Origin: Perkinsus chesapeaki
Lineage: Eukaryota; Perkinsozoa; Perkinsida; Perkinsidae
Reading direction: 5' to 3'
DNA: 20,222 nucleotides
Assembly (NCBI GenBank): GCA_013115145.1
Contig: JAAPAO010000621.1
Location: forward strand, 1 to 20,222
The notes beneath the pieces are model-generated. The model did not search any database and was not told where the DNA came from. It saw only the letters and a list, made by a program, of their open reading frames with translations. Made by a program: the position numbers and the translations under genes. Below, in pieces: positions 1-9,077 of this stretch; positions within the stretch are counted from its first letter, which is position 1; each line of letters begins with the position of its first letter.

Positions 1-138
1 CACCACATTAATATTAATAACACCACATTAATATTAATAACACCACATTAATATTAATAACACCACATTAATATTAATAACACCACATTAATATTAATAA
101 CACCACATTAATACTAATAACACCACATTAATATTAAT
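1..138. repeat. 20-bp tandem repeat array (about 6.9 copies)
   Basis: The unit CACCACATTAATATTAATAA repeats head to tail with exact 20-bp period. Copies start at 1, 21, 41, 61, 81, 101 and 121. The sixth copy has one T-to-C change (ATACTAATAA) and the last is cut short. Each unit contains the self-complementary core ATTAATATTAAT. The array starts at the window edge, so it probably extends further left. It lies about 40 bp downstream of the stop codon of the minus-strand gene at 179-824. Confidence 0.97.
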
Positions 139-178
139 ATTGGTAAATATTGTTATTACAGTGTATAATAATTTATTA

Positions 179-824
179 TTAACGTCCGAATCGTTGCTGT
201 TTACTATTATAAGTATTTAACGCGTGTATAATATCAGTAGAATATTTTATCGAATATAATGGTATTAATTCAGCATAATATATATAACTAGGATCTAGTT
301 TATTAGGTATAGTTATGTTATTATATGAAAATGGATAATTATTTCTATTTAATAATAATGCAATATCAACTTTATCATTACAATTAATAATATCACCATA
401 CAATTTATTATTAGCTATATTAACTATATTATTATGTGAATTATTACAAGAAATATATTCTATTTTACATTCATTATACATTTTATTATAATGAAAATTA
501 TTATATTTATAATAACAATCATATATTGTTATATATTTACATTTAGATATATTTACTATTGCTATACAAGCATTAGTTAGTTCATCACTAGTATATTCTC
601 TATCTAAACATAATAATATATGCTTTGGTATCTTGTTTAATGTTTTATTACTACACTCATTACCTAATATATTAATTATAATATATAAACAACAATAACT
701 TACTTAATCTTAATATTAATATTGGTATTATTGTCGTATAATGTATTATAATATCATGTATAATACCGACCATATGCAATAACTTGAATAATATATTTAA
801 TATTGCATCTTTTATATTAACCAT
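179..824 (-). CDS. NUS1: NUS1/NgBR-like subunit of cis-prenyltransferase (dehydrodolichyl diphosphate synthase complex)
   Basis: This is a two-exon minus-strand gene. Exon 1 is 824-704 and exon 2 is 663-179, with a 40-bp intron (703-664) starting GTAAGT and ending TTAG. The phase-1 junction restores a Ser codon, and the product is 201 aa ending in TAA. Residues 1-40 are strongly hydrophobic (ILNILFKLLHMVGIIHDI) and suit ER membrane association. Residues 52-61 (IPKHILLCLD) sit where catalytic cis-prenyltransferases carry the DGNRR motif, which is degenerate here, as in NUS1. YITIYDCYYKYNN (84-96) parallels the YISVYD segment of NgBR. The tail ends in QRFGR, matching the RxG motif that NUS1 contributes to the active site. 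In known systems NUS1 pairs with a catalytic DHDDS/Rer2-type subunit to make dolichol precursors for N-glycosylation. No partner gene is in the window. The family call rests on motif recognition, not a search. Confidence 0.8.
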
Positions 825-1421
825 AATAACAGATAACTACCAACAACTATAGCTAGCTCTAAAAAATAAAGAATGTAGAACATGCATCACTTCGCTCCGC
901 TGTAGTCGAGGTGTGTACGCCAAAAAGTAAGAAATAAAAGATTACAATCCCAACCCAACCCGCGCAAGAATGAAAAACCAATTGATTGCCACAGGTGTGA
1001 AATTCCAATCGGTCCCGCGTAAGCTCTTTAGAAAAGTGCGCATCTACATGCAAATTTGTGATCCTTTTCATGTACGTGTTGTCATGGTTGGTATATTATT
1101 ACCCTATTTAGAGTATATTTAAGGTGTTAAGATGATAACCGGGATAAAACCCTCTATTATATTTACCAATTATGCCTTATCCACTTTGGACTATCATCAT
1201 TTGGTATCCGACTAAATTGGTTATGTTACTAAATTACAAGTCAAGCTAATTTCAAAAAAGTCAATATCCAACTTAAGTTCCTTAACCACATCAACCCAGC
1301 CGTCCAAACTTTATATTTTCCATATAGATTATGTAAATTGTAAATCTTGTCTATGTTATTTCAATAATGATAATTATTATTGAGTATGCTGTATGTTGTA
1401 GTTGTTGTTGTTGTTGTTTAC
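825..1421. other. Intergenic region with a GC-richer island at about 855-1075
   Basis: This divergent gap lies between the NUS1-like gene and the SET-domain gene. Positions of about 855-1075 are much richer in G+C than both flanks and begin with ACTTCGCTCCGCTG. A minus-strand open frame of 70 codons runs through 1071-859, but its product resembles nothing I know, so I do not call a gene. The island could be a fragment of a mobile or repeated sequence, because related CTTCGCT/AGCGAAG strings recur at about 7911-7926 and 20184-20193. The rest (1076-1421) is AT-rich and would hold the promoter of the SET gene. I see no clear regulatory element there. Confidence 0.5.
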
Positions 1422-3070
1422 ATGGATAATAATATTGAAGTTAAGTTGGTATCAGATGATATAGGTTTAGGAGTGTTTAGTATTATTAATGCTAATATTG
1501 GTGATATAATATATAATAATAAAGATAAACCATTATTTCATATACAACATACAGCTAATAGAAGATTTGTTACAGCATGTCAGAACTGTGGTAAAATAAT
1601 TAATAATACATCATTACAATTACAAACAATACTAGATGATGATGTATTTCGTGAAGCACAATATGAAGTAATAATATTATATAATTAATATATATATAAT
1701 TATGATTGATAGGCATATGAATTATCTCATGAGGGGGCATTACCTGATAATAATAATAATATTGTTAGATGTAAATGTGGTGAAATATATTGTACAGATA
1801 ATGTAAGAATAATAATTAGTTGGGTCATTATTATTATAATCATATTTTCTTATTAGTGTCGTATTGAAGCATATAATAAACATCATTGGGCATTATGTGT
1901 AGCTAATGATGCTGCTGCTGTTGCTAATAATAATAATGATGATGGTGGTGGTGGTATAAGTAAATTTAAGTATTATTGTTTAAGTATTGATGGTTGTGAT
2001 GATACATTATTATTAGCTGCACAAGTAATAGTTATGATATTAATAATAATATAGATCGTGTTTTAAGCAGGTATTAGCTGAGCTTGTCTCAAAATGTAAT
2101 AATGATGAGAATATATTAAAAGATGAAGTATCATGTTTAATGAGGTAATTGAATATAGATTATTATCATTTATTATTATCAGTTATTGTCATGGTAAAAT
2201 AACAGATATAGCTAGACCACCACCAGGTATTAATAAATATGATAATAATGATGAATATAATAATTGGAAAATATGGTTAAATGACAGTATTGGTAGAGCG
2301 TATGAATTATTAAGAGATGGCTTTAAAGATAGAAACAAAGAATTAGGTTATCTATTAAGTAATGAATGCCCATATGGTGGAAGAATATTGTTTGAGAATA
2401 TTATTGGTATGTTTGATATGAATAATATTGATATACAAATTAATAATAATAAAAGTAAAATGGAGGTAGTAGTAGTATCATATAATAATATATGTTAATA
2501 ATACAATTTTAAATATTACTTATTTAGATAATTGAATTATATAATAATGCAAATAATATACATAATGATATTGGTGATACTATTATAAAAGTATTAACTA
2601 ATATATTACGTGAAAAACAAGTAGCATTATCCATGTGGTCACCTGAAATGGAGGGTATATATGAAGATGATGAAGATGAAGATGATGAAGATGATGAAGA
2701 TGAATATAATATAGATGATAATGACCAACATAATCATGATGAGTTAGTTGCTTTAGAATTGAATAATTTACGTTGTGAATCATTAAAAGTTGGTATAAAT
2801 GAACTAATATTGAAAGATTTTCCATCTTACCATGGTACTGGATTTTATGAGATAATATCTAGAATGAATCATTCATGTGATCCCAATATTAAAGTTATGT
2901 TTAATAATGATAATAATACAATACAATTAATATGTATTAAAAGAATAAATATTGGTGATGAATTAAGAATATCATATGTACCAACCGATTTAGATGTTAA
3001 CACAAGAAGGAATAGACTTAAAGATTATGGCTTTTACTGTAATTGTCCTAAATGTATTATACAACAATAA
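1422..3070 (+). CDS. SMYD-like protein: SET methyltransferase with split MYND zinc finger
   Basis: The gene has six exons: 1422-1667, 1713-1802, 1857-2024, 2071-2144, 2183-2465 and 2528-3070. All five introns are GT-AG and measure 45, 54, 46, 38 and 62 bp. The spliced frame is open for 467 aa and ends in TAA. The N-terminal SET strand is GLGVFSIINANIGDII (residues 15-30). A MYND-type cluster follows: CQNC (53-56), CKCGEIYC (102-109), C113 and H122-x3-C126. The SET core has GTGFYEIISRMNHSCDPN, with the hallmark NHSCDPN at 401-407, then GDELRISY. The post-SET cysteines are YCNCPKC (457-463). SMYD enzymes methylate lysines in histones or cytosolic proteins using S-adenosylmethionine. An acidic D/E run of about 20 residues (near 2660-2708) is an odd insert. 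An in-frame ATG at 1386 would add a poly-Val stretch coded by a GTT repeat. I prefer 1422 because it starts just before the SET N-terminus. Confidence 0.88.
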
Positions 3071-3336
3071 TAGCAATGTTAACAACGTATCAATAACAAT
3101 GTTCCTATAGTAACGTTTCTACCATATAGTTAATAATGTTAATAATTATTACAGTTTAATATAATAACAACAATTCGGTCATAATAATACCCCGATATAT
3201 TGACGTGAGTTCGAATCCCACACTTGTCATTTTTCGTAATATATCCCTTATCGATTAATATGGCGTGTGGTAATAATAATAATCTTAATCTCTACTGTTG
3301 AAGTAAGCCTTCCTCTTCTTCTTCGTGTTGGTTCTT

Positions 3337-3868
3337 ATGTTACGTTTATCACCATTAACATTAGTAGTACGTTATCCATCTGGTACACGTACTATTATGT
3401 CACCATATCCAGGTGGACCAGTATATCAATGGTTAAGGATTAAGTAATATACATATTATTATTGTATTATTTCGTATTATTAGTTATAATTATTTTAAAA
3501 GATATCAATGGAGACGTGTTGGTAGATGGCAAATGAGATCATGGTGCTATTGGAAAGCTGCATTTTATGGTGTACCTGAATGGAATATTGATCCAACTAA
3601 GAATCAATGGCGTTGGTGTGTTGATCCAGGGTAGTAATAATAAGATACATTATTAATTATATTTTGTTAGATGGTATGGTGGTATGAGAGATAAAGCTAA
3701 TATGGATATGTATAGGTTAATGGTTTATCCATTCTTTGGTTATGCATTATTATTCTTACATTCTAGGTTTAAACAAAATGATAAGTAATAATATTATTCA
3801 ATGTAAATATTATTATTATTATTATCAGATATAATGTATTTGCTAAATGGCGTAAGGATAATGAATAA
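3337..3868 (+). CDS. Unrecognised 129-aa protein with C-terminal membrane segment
   Basis: Four exons (3337-3443, 3502-3630, 3671-3784, 3829-3868) are joined by GT-AG introns of 58, 40 and 44 bp, all at phase 2. They give a continuous 129-aa frame ending in TAA. The start is the only in-frame ATG after an upstream TAA at 3304. The protein is rich in Trp, Tyr and Arg (YQWRRVGRWQMRSWCYW near residue 37, then GVPEWNIDPTKNQWRW). It then has one hydrophobic stretch (LMVYPFFGYALLFL, around 95-108) followed by a charged tail ending FAKWRKDNE. The layout resembles small accessory subunits of mitochondrial inner-membrane complexes such as the respiratory chain or ATP synthase. That is inference, as I recognise no family. 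The coding signal is good because three splices keep one frame and amino-acid composition looks protein-like throughout. Confidence 0.72.
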
Positions 3869-4435
3869 ATACAATCGTTATTTGATATCACTTGGTGGTG
3901 GTGGTGGCTGCCAGCCACTGGCTGATGCTTTTGTGAAGATGATATTATTAACAAGAGTAATCTTAGTACATGTTCTTGCCTATATTTGGTTATTACCCTT
4001 GGCTTGAACTCGTCGTCATTAATAGAGGATAATAATAAAGATGATAATTATCTTTTGTATTAATTATTATATTATTGTGTTAAATAATTATTATTTGCAG
4101 GGTAATAATATGGTATATATGTGTAAAGGATGTATTAGTTATTATAATATATGTAAGCTACTGATGCTGCTCCTCAATATGATTAAATTATCTATCTCCC
4201 AAGTTTTCTAAGTCGTAAAAAAGTTATACCAAAAACCGAATTCGCATAACGACGGTTTGGTTCGCACTGTAGTAGTATATAATAGTAGTTCATAAGTCTG
4301 GTAGTCCAAAAGGTTTCAATAATATTATTAAGAAATTGTTAAATGATATTAATTATACTTAAATAATAATAAGCGTAGTTAATGTATGTTTCTCTTATCA
4401 TGATTATGAGTTAGTTATTACATGTTGTTGTTGGC
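3869..4435 (+). other. Gap between genes with two weak small ORFs
   Basis: I see no convincing gene here. Two short frames deserve mention. One runs 3861-4007 (48 codons) and starts ATGAATAA across the stop of the preceding gene. It is Gly-rich (LGGGGGCQP) and then hydrophobic (KMILLTRVILVHVLAYIWLLPLA). The other starts with the ATG at 4110 and ends at 4211 (33 codons). It follows an intron-like block ending TTATTTGCAG at 4100, and the frame can be joined through it to an open stretch beginning near 3922. Neither has a recognisable product. The remainder is AT-rich and presumably holds the SufB promoter. Confidence 0.3.
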
Positions 4436-6689
4436 ATGTTTTTATTATTGCGTTGGTATTATTGTTATTGGCTGTTATTGGTTGTTGTCATTATTATAAG
4501 GTTTTATATTTGTAATGCTTATGAGACAATTATGTCATATTACAGTAGATCAGCAACCTGGACGTCAACAGGAACACCATCAATGATGATAAGGAGGAAG
4601 AATAGACAGAGGAGGAGCAACAGCATGAATACAAGAAGAAGAGGGACTAGGCTAATTACTACTGTACTTATTATTATTATTCTAGTATATATTATGATGT
4701 TATATATAACATCATCATCCTCACCACCACCTACATATACATATGATAAATTCTTATCACCAATTAATAATCATCCTATTAATACTGATATACTTGTAAT
4801 GAATAATAGAAGAAGTCATTTACGTGGTAGTAGTAATAATAATAGAATAATAAATAATATCTTATCATCATTACCAACAACATGGAGCATGACGACATCA
4901 TCATCATTATGGTGGTTAGTATTCGTCAGTGGTAGTAGTAGTTTTATTGGTTTAGTACTTGACATGATGATTAAAAGGAAAGCATCATCGTCGAAATGTG
5001 ATACTATAAGGCCCGACAAGCAGCAGCAGCAGCAGATGGTGATGATGATATCCAAAGAAGGAGATAATGAGATTAAAAGAGTACAACAGGATGGTAATGG
5101 TGGTAATGGTGGTAGTGATTATTATAAGTATGAACTTCGAGATAATATTGATACGTTACAAATAGCACCTGGTTTAGATATTAATATTATTAAAAGGATA
5201 AGTAAGATTAATAATGAACCTGATTGGTTATTAGAATTTCGTATTAAAGCATATAATAACTGGATAAATAATTATAGTAATAAACCACCACCAGAATGGA
5301 GTGAAGTTGGTTATCGTATGCCAAATGATATTAATGATTTATTACAGAATATATCAATGTTTTCAAGGCCTAATATATTACAATCAGCACATAGTGGAAT
5401 TGAAGATAGACTTAATATTAAATTATCTAATAACAACATTGGAGGAGGAGGTTCAACGGCGACGACGACGGCGATTGATGCAGTATATGATAGTCTATCA
5501 ATAGCAACAACACAACGTAAAGAATTATATGATAAATATGGTATTATATTTTGTTCAATTTTGGAAGCATCACGAGAATATCCAGATTTGGTTCAAAAAT
5601 ATCTTGGTTCGGTAGTTGGTATAAATGATAATTATTATGCAACATTAAACTCATGTATATTCTCAGATGGTACATTTATATATATACCACCTGGTATTAA
5701 ATGTCCTATTGAACTATCTACATATTTTAGAATTAATAATACACAATCTGGTCAATTTGAGAGAACACTTATAATTGCTGATAAAGATTCATCAGTATCG
5801 TATATTGAGGGATGTACCGCAGCCCAACCACCTCCACCACCATCATTATCATTATCCGACCATAATGATAGTAATAAAGAACCTAATCAAATACATGCAG
5901 CAGTTGTAGAACTAATAGCATTAGAAAATGCTGATATTAAATATAATACTGCTCAGAATTGGTATAGTGGTAGCAGTAATAATAATTATGATAGAGATAA
6001 TACATGGTATTATTCTGGTGGAGTACTTAATTTAGTAACTAAAAGAGGTTTATGTGCTGGTAGAAATTCAAGGATAAGATGGACACAAGTTGAAACTGGT
6101 TCTGCTGTTACATGGAAATATCCAAGTTGCATATTATTAGGGGAAGGTTCTATTGGTGAATTTTATTCAGTCACATTAACAAATAATACACAAGAAGCTG
6201 ATACTGGTACTAAAATGATACATATTGGTGATAATAGTAAAAGTAGAATTATAAGTAAAAGTATATCTAGTGATTATTCTAATAATACATATAGAGGTAT
6301 GGTTAAATTTGGTAATAATACACAAGGATGTACTAATTATAGTAAATGTGATGCATTACTATTAGGAGATAATAGTAATATATAATAATAATAATTAAAC
6401 AGCAGATAATAACAATATTACGATATTAGGTACATCAAATACATTACCATTATTAGATATGAGTGGTGGTGATAATAATAATGGTCAAATAATTGAACAT
6501 GAAGCATCAACAAGTAGAGTAAGCGCTGATCAATTACAATATCTAATGTCAAGAGGTCTTGAAGAATCCGATGTATTATCATTATTATTAACTGGTTTCT
6601 GTGAGGATGTATTTTCTCATTTACCATTAGAATTTGCTCAAGAGGCGAGTGATATGTTGAAAGATAGATTAAGAGGCACTATAGGATAA
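4436..6689 (+). CDS. sufB: SufB Fe-S cluster scaffold, precursor with long N-terminal extension
   Basis: Exon 1 (4436-6374) and exon 2 (6403-6689) are joined across a 28-nt intron to give 741 aa. The SufB core starts near residue 245 (GLDINIIKRISKINNEPDWLLEFR) and runs to the C-terminus, as in bacterial proteins of about 495 aa. Conserved SYIEGCTA holds Cys460, YSKCDALLLG holds Cys638, and EHEASTSR (from residue 678) matches the C-terminal acidic/histidine site. SufB works with SufC and SufD to assemble Fe-S clusters, normally in plastids of eukaryotes. The first 240 residues are not SufB. They have hydrophobic stretches at about 4-27, 73-91 and 158-178, with an Arg-rich, Ser/Thr-rich linker between the first two. 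This looks like a signal peptide plus transit peptide for a plastid with extra membranes (inference). A low-complexity insert, PPPPPSLSLSDHNDSN, interrupts the core near residue 465. The start is the first ATG after an in-frame TAG at 4412. Confidence 0.93.
6375..6402 (+). other. 28-nt spliceosomal intron in sufB
   Basis: The intron begins GTAATATA and ends TTAAACAG. Removing it restores the frame from LLLGDN to TDNNNITILG at phase 1. Without removal the frame stops at a TAA within the intron. The next AG (6404-6405) would give an immediate stop, so the acceptor is fixed at 6402. It is made almost only of A and T. Confidence 0.85.
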
Positions 6690-6904
6690 TACTAATACTA
6701 CCATTAATTATTATTACAATGATGATAATGGGTATAAGAGATATTGTGTTATTAGTATTACTTATTCTAAATCCGACTACATAGTCGGATACTGTAGTAC
6801 ATTATCTTAACATAATAATAATAAATGATGGAATATTATTTAAATAAGCATGCTAGCTTCTATTCGTAGTGGTTAATAACTATTGGAATAATAATACTAT
6901 ATTA
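6690..6904. other. AT-rich 3' flank of sufB with a 9-bp inverted repeat
   Basis: No gene is visible. ATCCGACTA (6771-6779) and TAGTCGGAT (6782-6790) form a 20-bp near-perfect palindrome with a CA centre. A related string (TATCCGACTAA) occurs at about 1207-1217. It could be a 3' end signal or a target palindrome, but I cannot tell which. AT-rich host sequence ends near 6905, where GGGCGGCC begins a stretch of balanced composition. Confidence 0.5.
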
Positions 6905-7410
6905 ACGGGCGGCCATCAGGTCTCCTGAGCAGCAGTCATGCATTCATCTATATCTAAACGTATACACGAATACGACAACGTTAATAACACCAGCAACAGT
7001 TAGTAACAATATTCACTTACCAGTGGTAAGTGGTAAGTTACAACCGGAATTCTCCCTATCTACTTTTCCCGCGCCACTTTCTCGTGCGCGACTGGTTGCT
7101 ACTCGTCCCCACTAGCAGCTCGAATTGTTAGTTGATAGTCTACTCTTGGTCGCCTACCATGGCTCTAGAATGGGCATCCATGACAGGGGTCTCACACTTC
7201 TAGTTACTAGAATCTAGTTGGATAGAAGTTTTATCCCTCCGTTGACCGTTCTGTGTCACAATTGTCCCATATAGCACAACTCTAGCTTAGCGCTTGAACT
7301 ACTCAGCTGCATACACTCATCAGTATAGTTTGCTAAACTCTCTCTCTGGTCACACTAGGGAGTGTTGTGTTATCAAGAAGAACCATTGGTAACATCTGTG
7401 CCGTCCGAGG

Positions 7411-7475
7411 GACAGCGGTACTCCTTTATCGCTCGCCTGAAAGTTTCAGGCGAGCGATAAAGGAGTAGCGCTGTC
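7411..7475. repeat. Near-perfect 32-bp inverted repeat (long hairpin)
   Basis: Arm 1 (7411-7442) and arm 2 (7444-7475) are reverse complements over 32 bp with one mismatch (GACAGCGG against CGCTGTC with one base changed) and a single-base spacer at 7443. The centre reads GCCTGAAAGTTTCAGGC. As RNA it would fold into a very stable stem. Confidence 0.95.
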
Positions 7476-7504
7476 TGTAACGGTTCTAAGTTATCTGTTC
7501 TATA

Positions 7505-7550
7505 GTTCCTTCTAGGAACCTAAAAAACCAGGTGAACTCATACTGAGTTC
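7505..7550. repeat. Two adjacent short hairpins
   Basis: GTTCCT (7505-7510) pairs with AGGAAC (7514-7519). GAACTCA (7534-7540) pairs with TGAGTTC (7544-7550), each with a 3-nt loop. They lie just downstream of the 65-nt hairpin and could be part of a structured leader. Confidence 0.6.
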
Positions 7551-7807
7551 TTTAGGGAACTTATATTGAATTCTATCTGAACTGCTTTGCGATATAGTTG
7601 GACTTCTAATTAGTCTATTCTAATCTATTAGTTGTGGTATCTATTCGTTAGTATCTGCATCTGTAGTCTAATCTAGTTATAACCTAACTCTTGCGTTTAA
7701 CTAGTATCTTGAGCTCGTCTCACCAGTCGCTCTACTATTCCCGATTGCCCCTTCTAGTCGTGTTACAAGCCAAACGGGATGCTACTTGTTACCCAAAGGG
7801 AACAACT

Positions 7808-7825
7808 CAATATCCTATGATATTG
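7808..7825. repeat. 7-bp hairpin
   Basis: CAATATC (7808-7814) and GATATTG (7819-7825) are exact reverse complements with a CTAT loop. Alone it could be chance. Confidence 0.5.
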
Positions 7826-7967
7826 GATAATGTATTTGAGTATGATAATGCTAGCATATGAATAAGGACTTAGCCATAGCTCAGCTTAATGATACTAGGG
7901 ACAGTAATTGCGGAGCGAGCGAAGCGGGCGGAGCTTATTATCTGGAAATGGATCATTTCGCCGTGCC

Positions 7968-7999
<32 letters not shown>

Positions 8000-8001
8000 T
8001 A
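7968..8001. repeat. TGCG microsatellite (about 8 units)
   Basis: The tetranucleotide TGCG is repeated about eight times without interruption, starting in GCCTGCGTGCG and ending at GTACG. Confidence 0.95.
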
Positions 8002-8029
8002 CGAATTATTTCTCGTTAACCAGAGCAAA

Positions 8030-8059
8030 CTAGCTGATGATCTGATCATCGACAGCTAG
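8030..8059. repeat. Imperfect 13-bp inverted repeat
   Basis: CTAGCTGATGATC (8030-8042) pairs with GATCATC (8044-8050) and AGCTAG (8054-8059), with a GAC bulge in the right arm and one T between the arms. Confidence 0.7.
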
Positions 8060-8897
8060 TATAGATTCTATAGACGAAAAGATTTCCCTTTCTCTGGGGA
8101 TGCCTAGAAAATTTGTAATTTTTTGAAAGCTACCCCGTGTGTCGAGTAAAAGCGCAAAAACATTTTTTGACGGAAAAATGCAGCCTTGCGCGCCATCGCG
8201 GATAACAGTGAAGAAAACGTTAAGTGACGAGAAGTGCTCAAGATTGTAACGACTAGTATCTGTAACGACTTCAGTTATGAAACGGTTGGATACTATAGTG
8301 TCGCTAAAGGTTGATACTCTGAACGTGTCGCTGTTGCATAGTCTGTTCGTGTTACCGTTTAGAACGTGTTGCTGCTATTGACTGCTACAACTTGCTTAGC
8401 TATTGCGCTGTGACTTGCCACGTGTGACTTAGCTATCACGTATAGAAGTCAGTACTAGACTGACTTTTACTTTTGCACTGTGTAATGACTAGATTAGTAG
8501 TAAGGATTAGATTCTACGACTTATTGTTGGGTTTATATGAAGCGTTTTACGACTCATTTAGAGGATTCTGGCGTTAGCCAACCGCGGTTAGCCCTATTTA
8601 GACTGTGCTACTGAGATAGGGAACGTCGGGTTTACTCTTGTCAGCTTTCCGACTCTCCACCTTCTCAGCTCTCTCAGCTTCTACTTCCCCTCCAAGCGGG
8701 CGTGCGAACGTCTAACTGCGTCTTTCTTGCAACGCTCCACACCCGCGACCGCGCATTCTACCGGCATTATGTCACGTCTACGACATTTACGAGCCTACGT
8801 CTTCGGTTGGATGTCATCATCGCTCACTGGTTATCTTACTAGCAAGGTCTCATGGACTGGCCCTCTTTTGACGACCTCAACTACTTACGTTGACAAT

Positions 8898-8913
8898 TGG
8901 TGACTTAGATAGC
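8898..8913 (+). promoter_or_regulatory. Candidate primer-binding site of the plus-strand element
   Basis: TGGTGACTTAGATAGC follows TTGACAAT. A TGG start directly after a CA end is the usual arrangement of LTR and PBS, where the 3' CCA of a tRNA primes minus-strand synthesis. I cannot name the tRNA. The coding remnants of the same strand start shortly downstream. Confidence 0.35.
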
Positions 8914-9077
8914 TACTACGAGATGATGACAAACCAAAGTTAACGACGATGACGAAGGTGACAAATGAATGAGCGGTCTGGACTATGTTCTGAAGTTCAG
9001 AATCTGAACTACCGCTACCGAGGCAGCCTTAGTTGCTTGCGACTAAGGTCCCCTCACCCTATGGCCGCACGATATAA

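Larger units (their letters stand above)
6905..8897 (+). other. Non-coding leader / putative 5' LTR of the plus-strand element
   Basis: There is no open frame of useful length on either strand. The stretch carries many inverted repeats, a TGCG microsatellite, a TATA-like TTTATATGAA near 8530 and a pyrimidine-rich tract (about 8648-8694), then ends ...CGTTGACAATTGGTGAC. LTRs usually end in CA just before a TGG primer-binding site, which fits here. Without a second copy the LTR cannot be proven. Confidence 0.4.

Noticed and set aside
945-966. Telomere-like CCCAACCCAACCC
   Set aside because: There are only about two and a half imperfect units, with no extension on either side.
859-1071. 70-codon minus-strand open frame in the GC-richer island
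   Set aside because: The product resembles nothing known, has no splice partner and lies in a segment of foreign composition. Open frames of this length are expected by chance in such sequence.
1380-1421. Upstream start of the SET gene with a poly-Val stretch
   Set aside because: The frame is open, but the residues come from a GTT microsatellite and the SET N-terminus begins just after the ATG at 1422.
2598-2825. Minus-strand open frame rich in His and Leu
   Set aside because: It is the complement of the acidic D/E run of the SET gene, whose plus-strand frame has clear domain motifs.
3201-3232. tRNA-like T-arm (GTTCGAATCCCAC) followed by ACTTGTCA and a T run
   Set aside because: It resembles a B box, 3' acceptor strand and Pol III terminator. 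However, I found no matching 5' acceptor strand (about GACAAGT), no A box or convincing anticodon arm upstream, and the T stem has a mismatch. It is at most a tRNA fragment.
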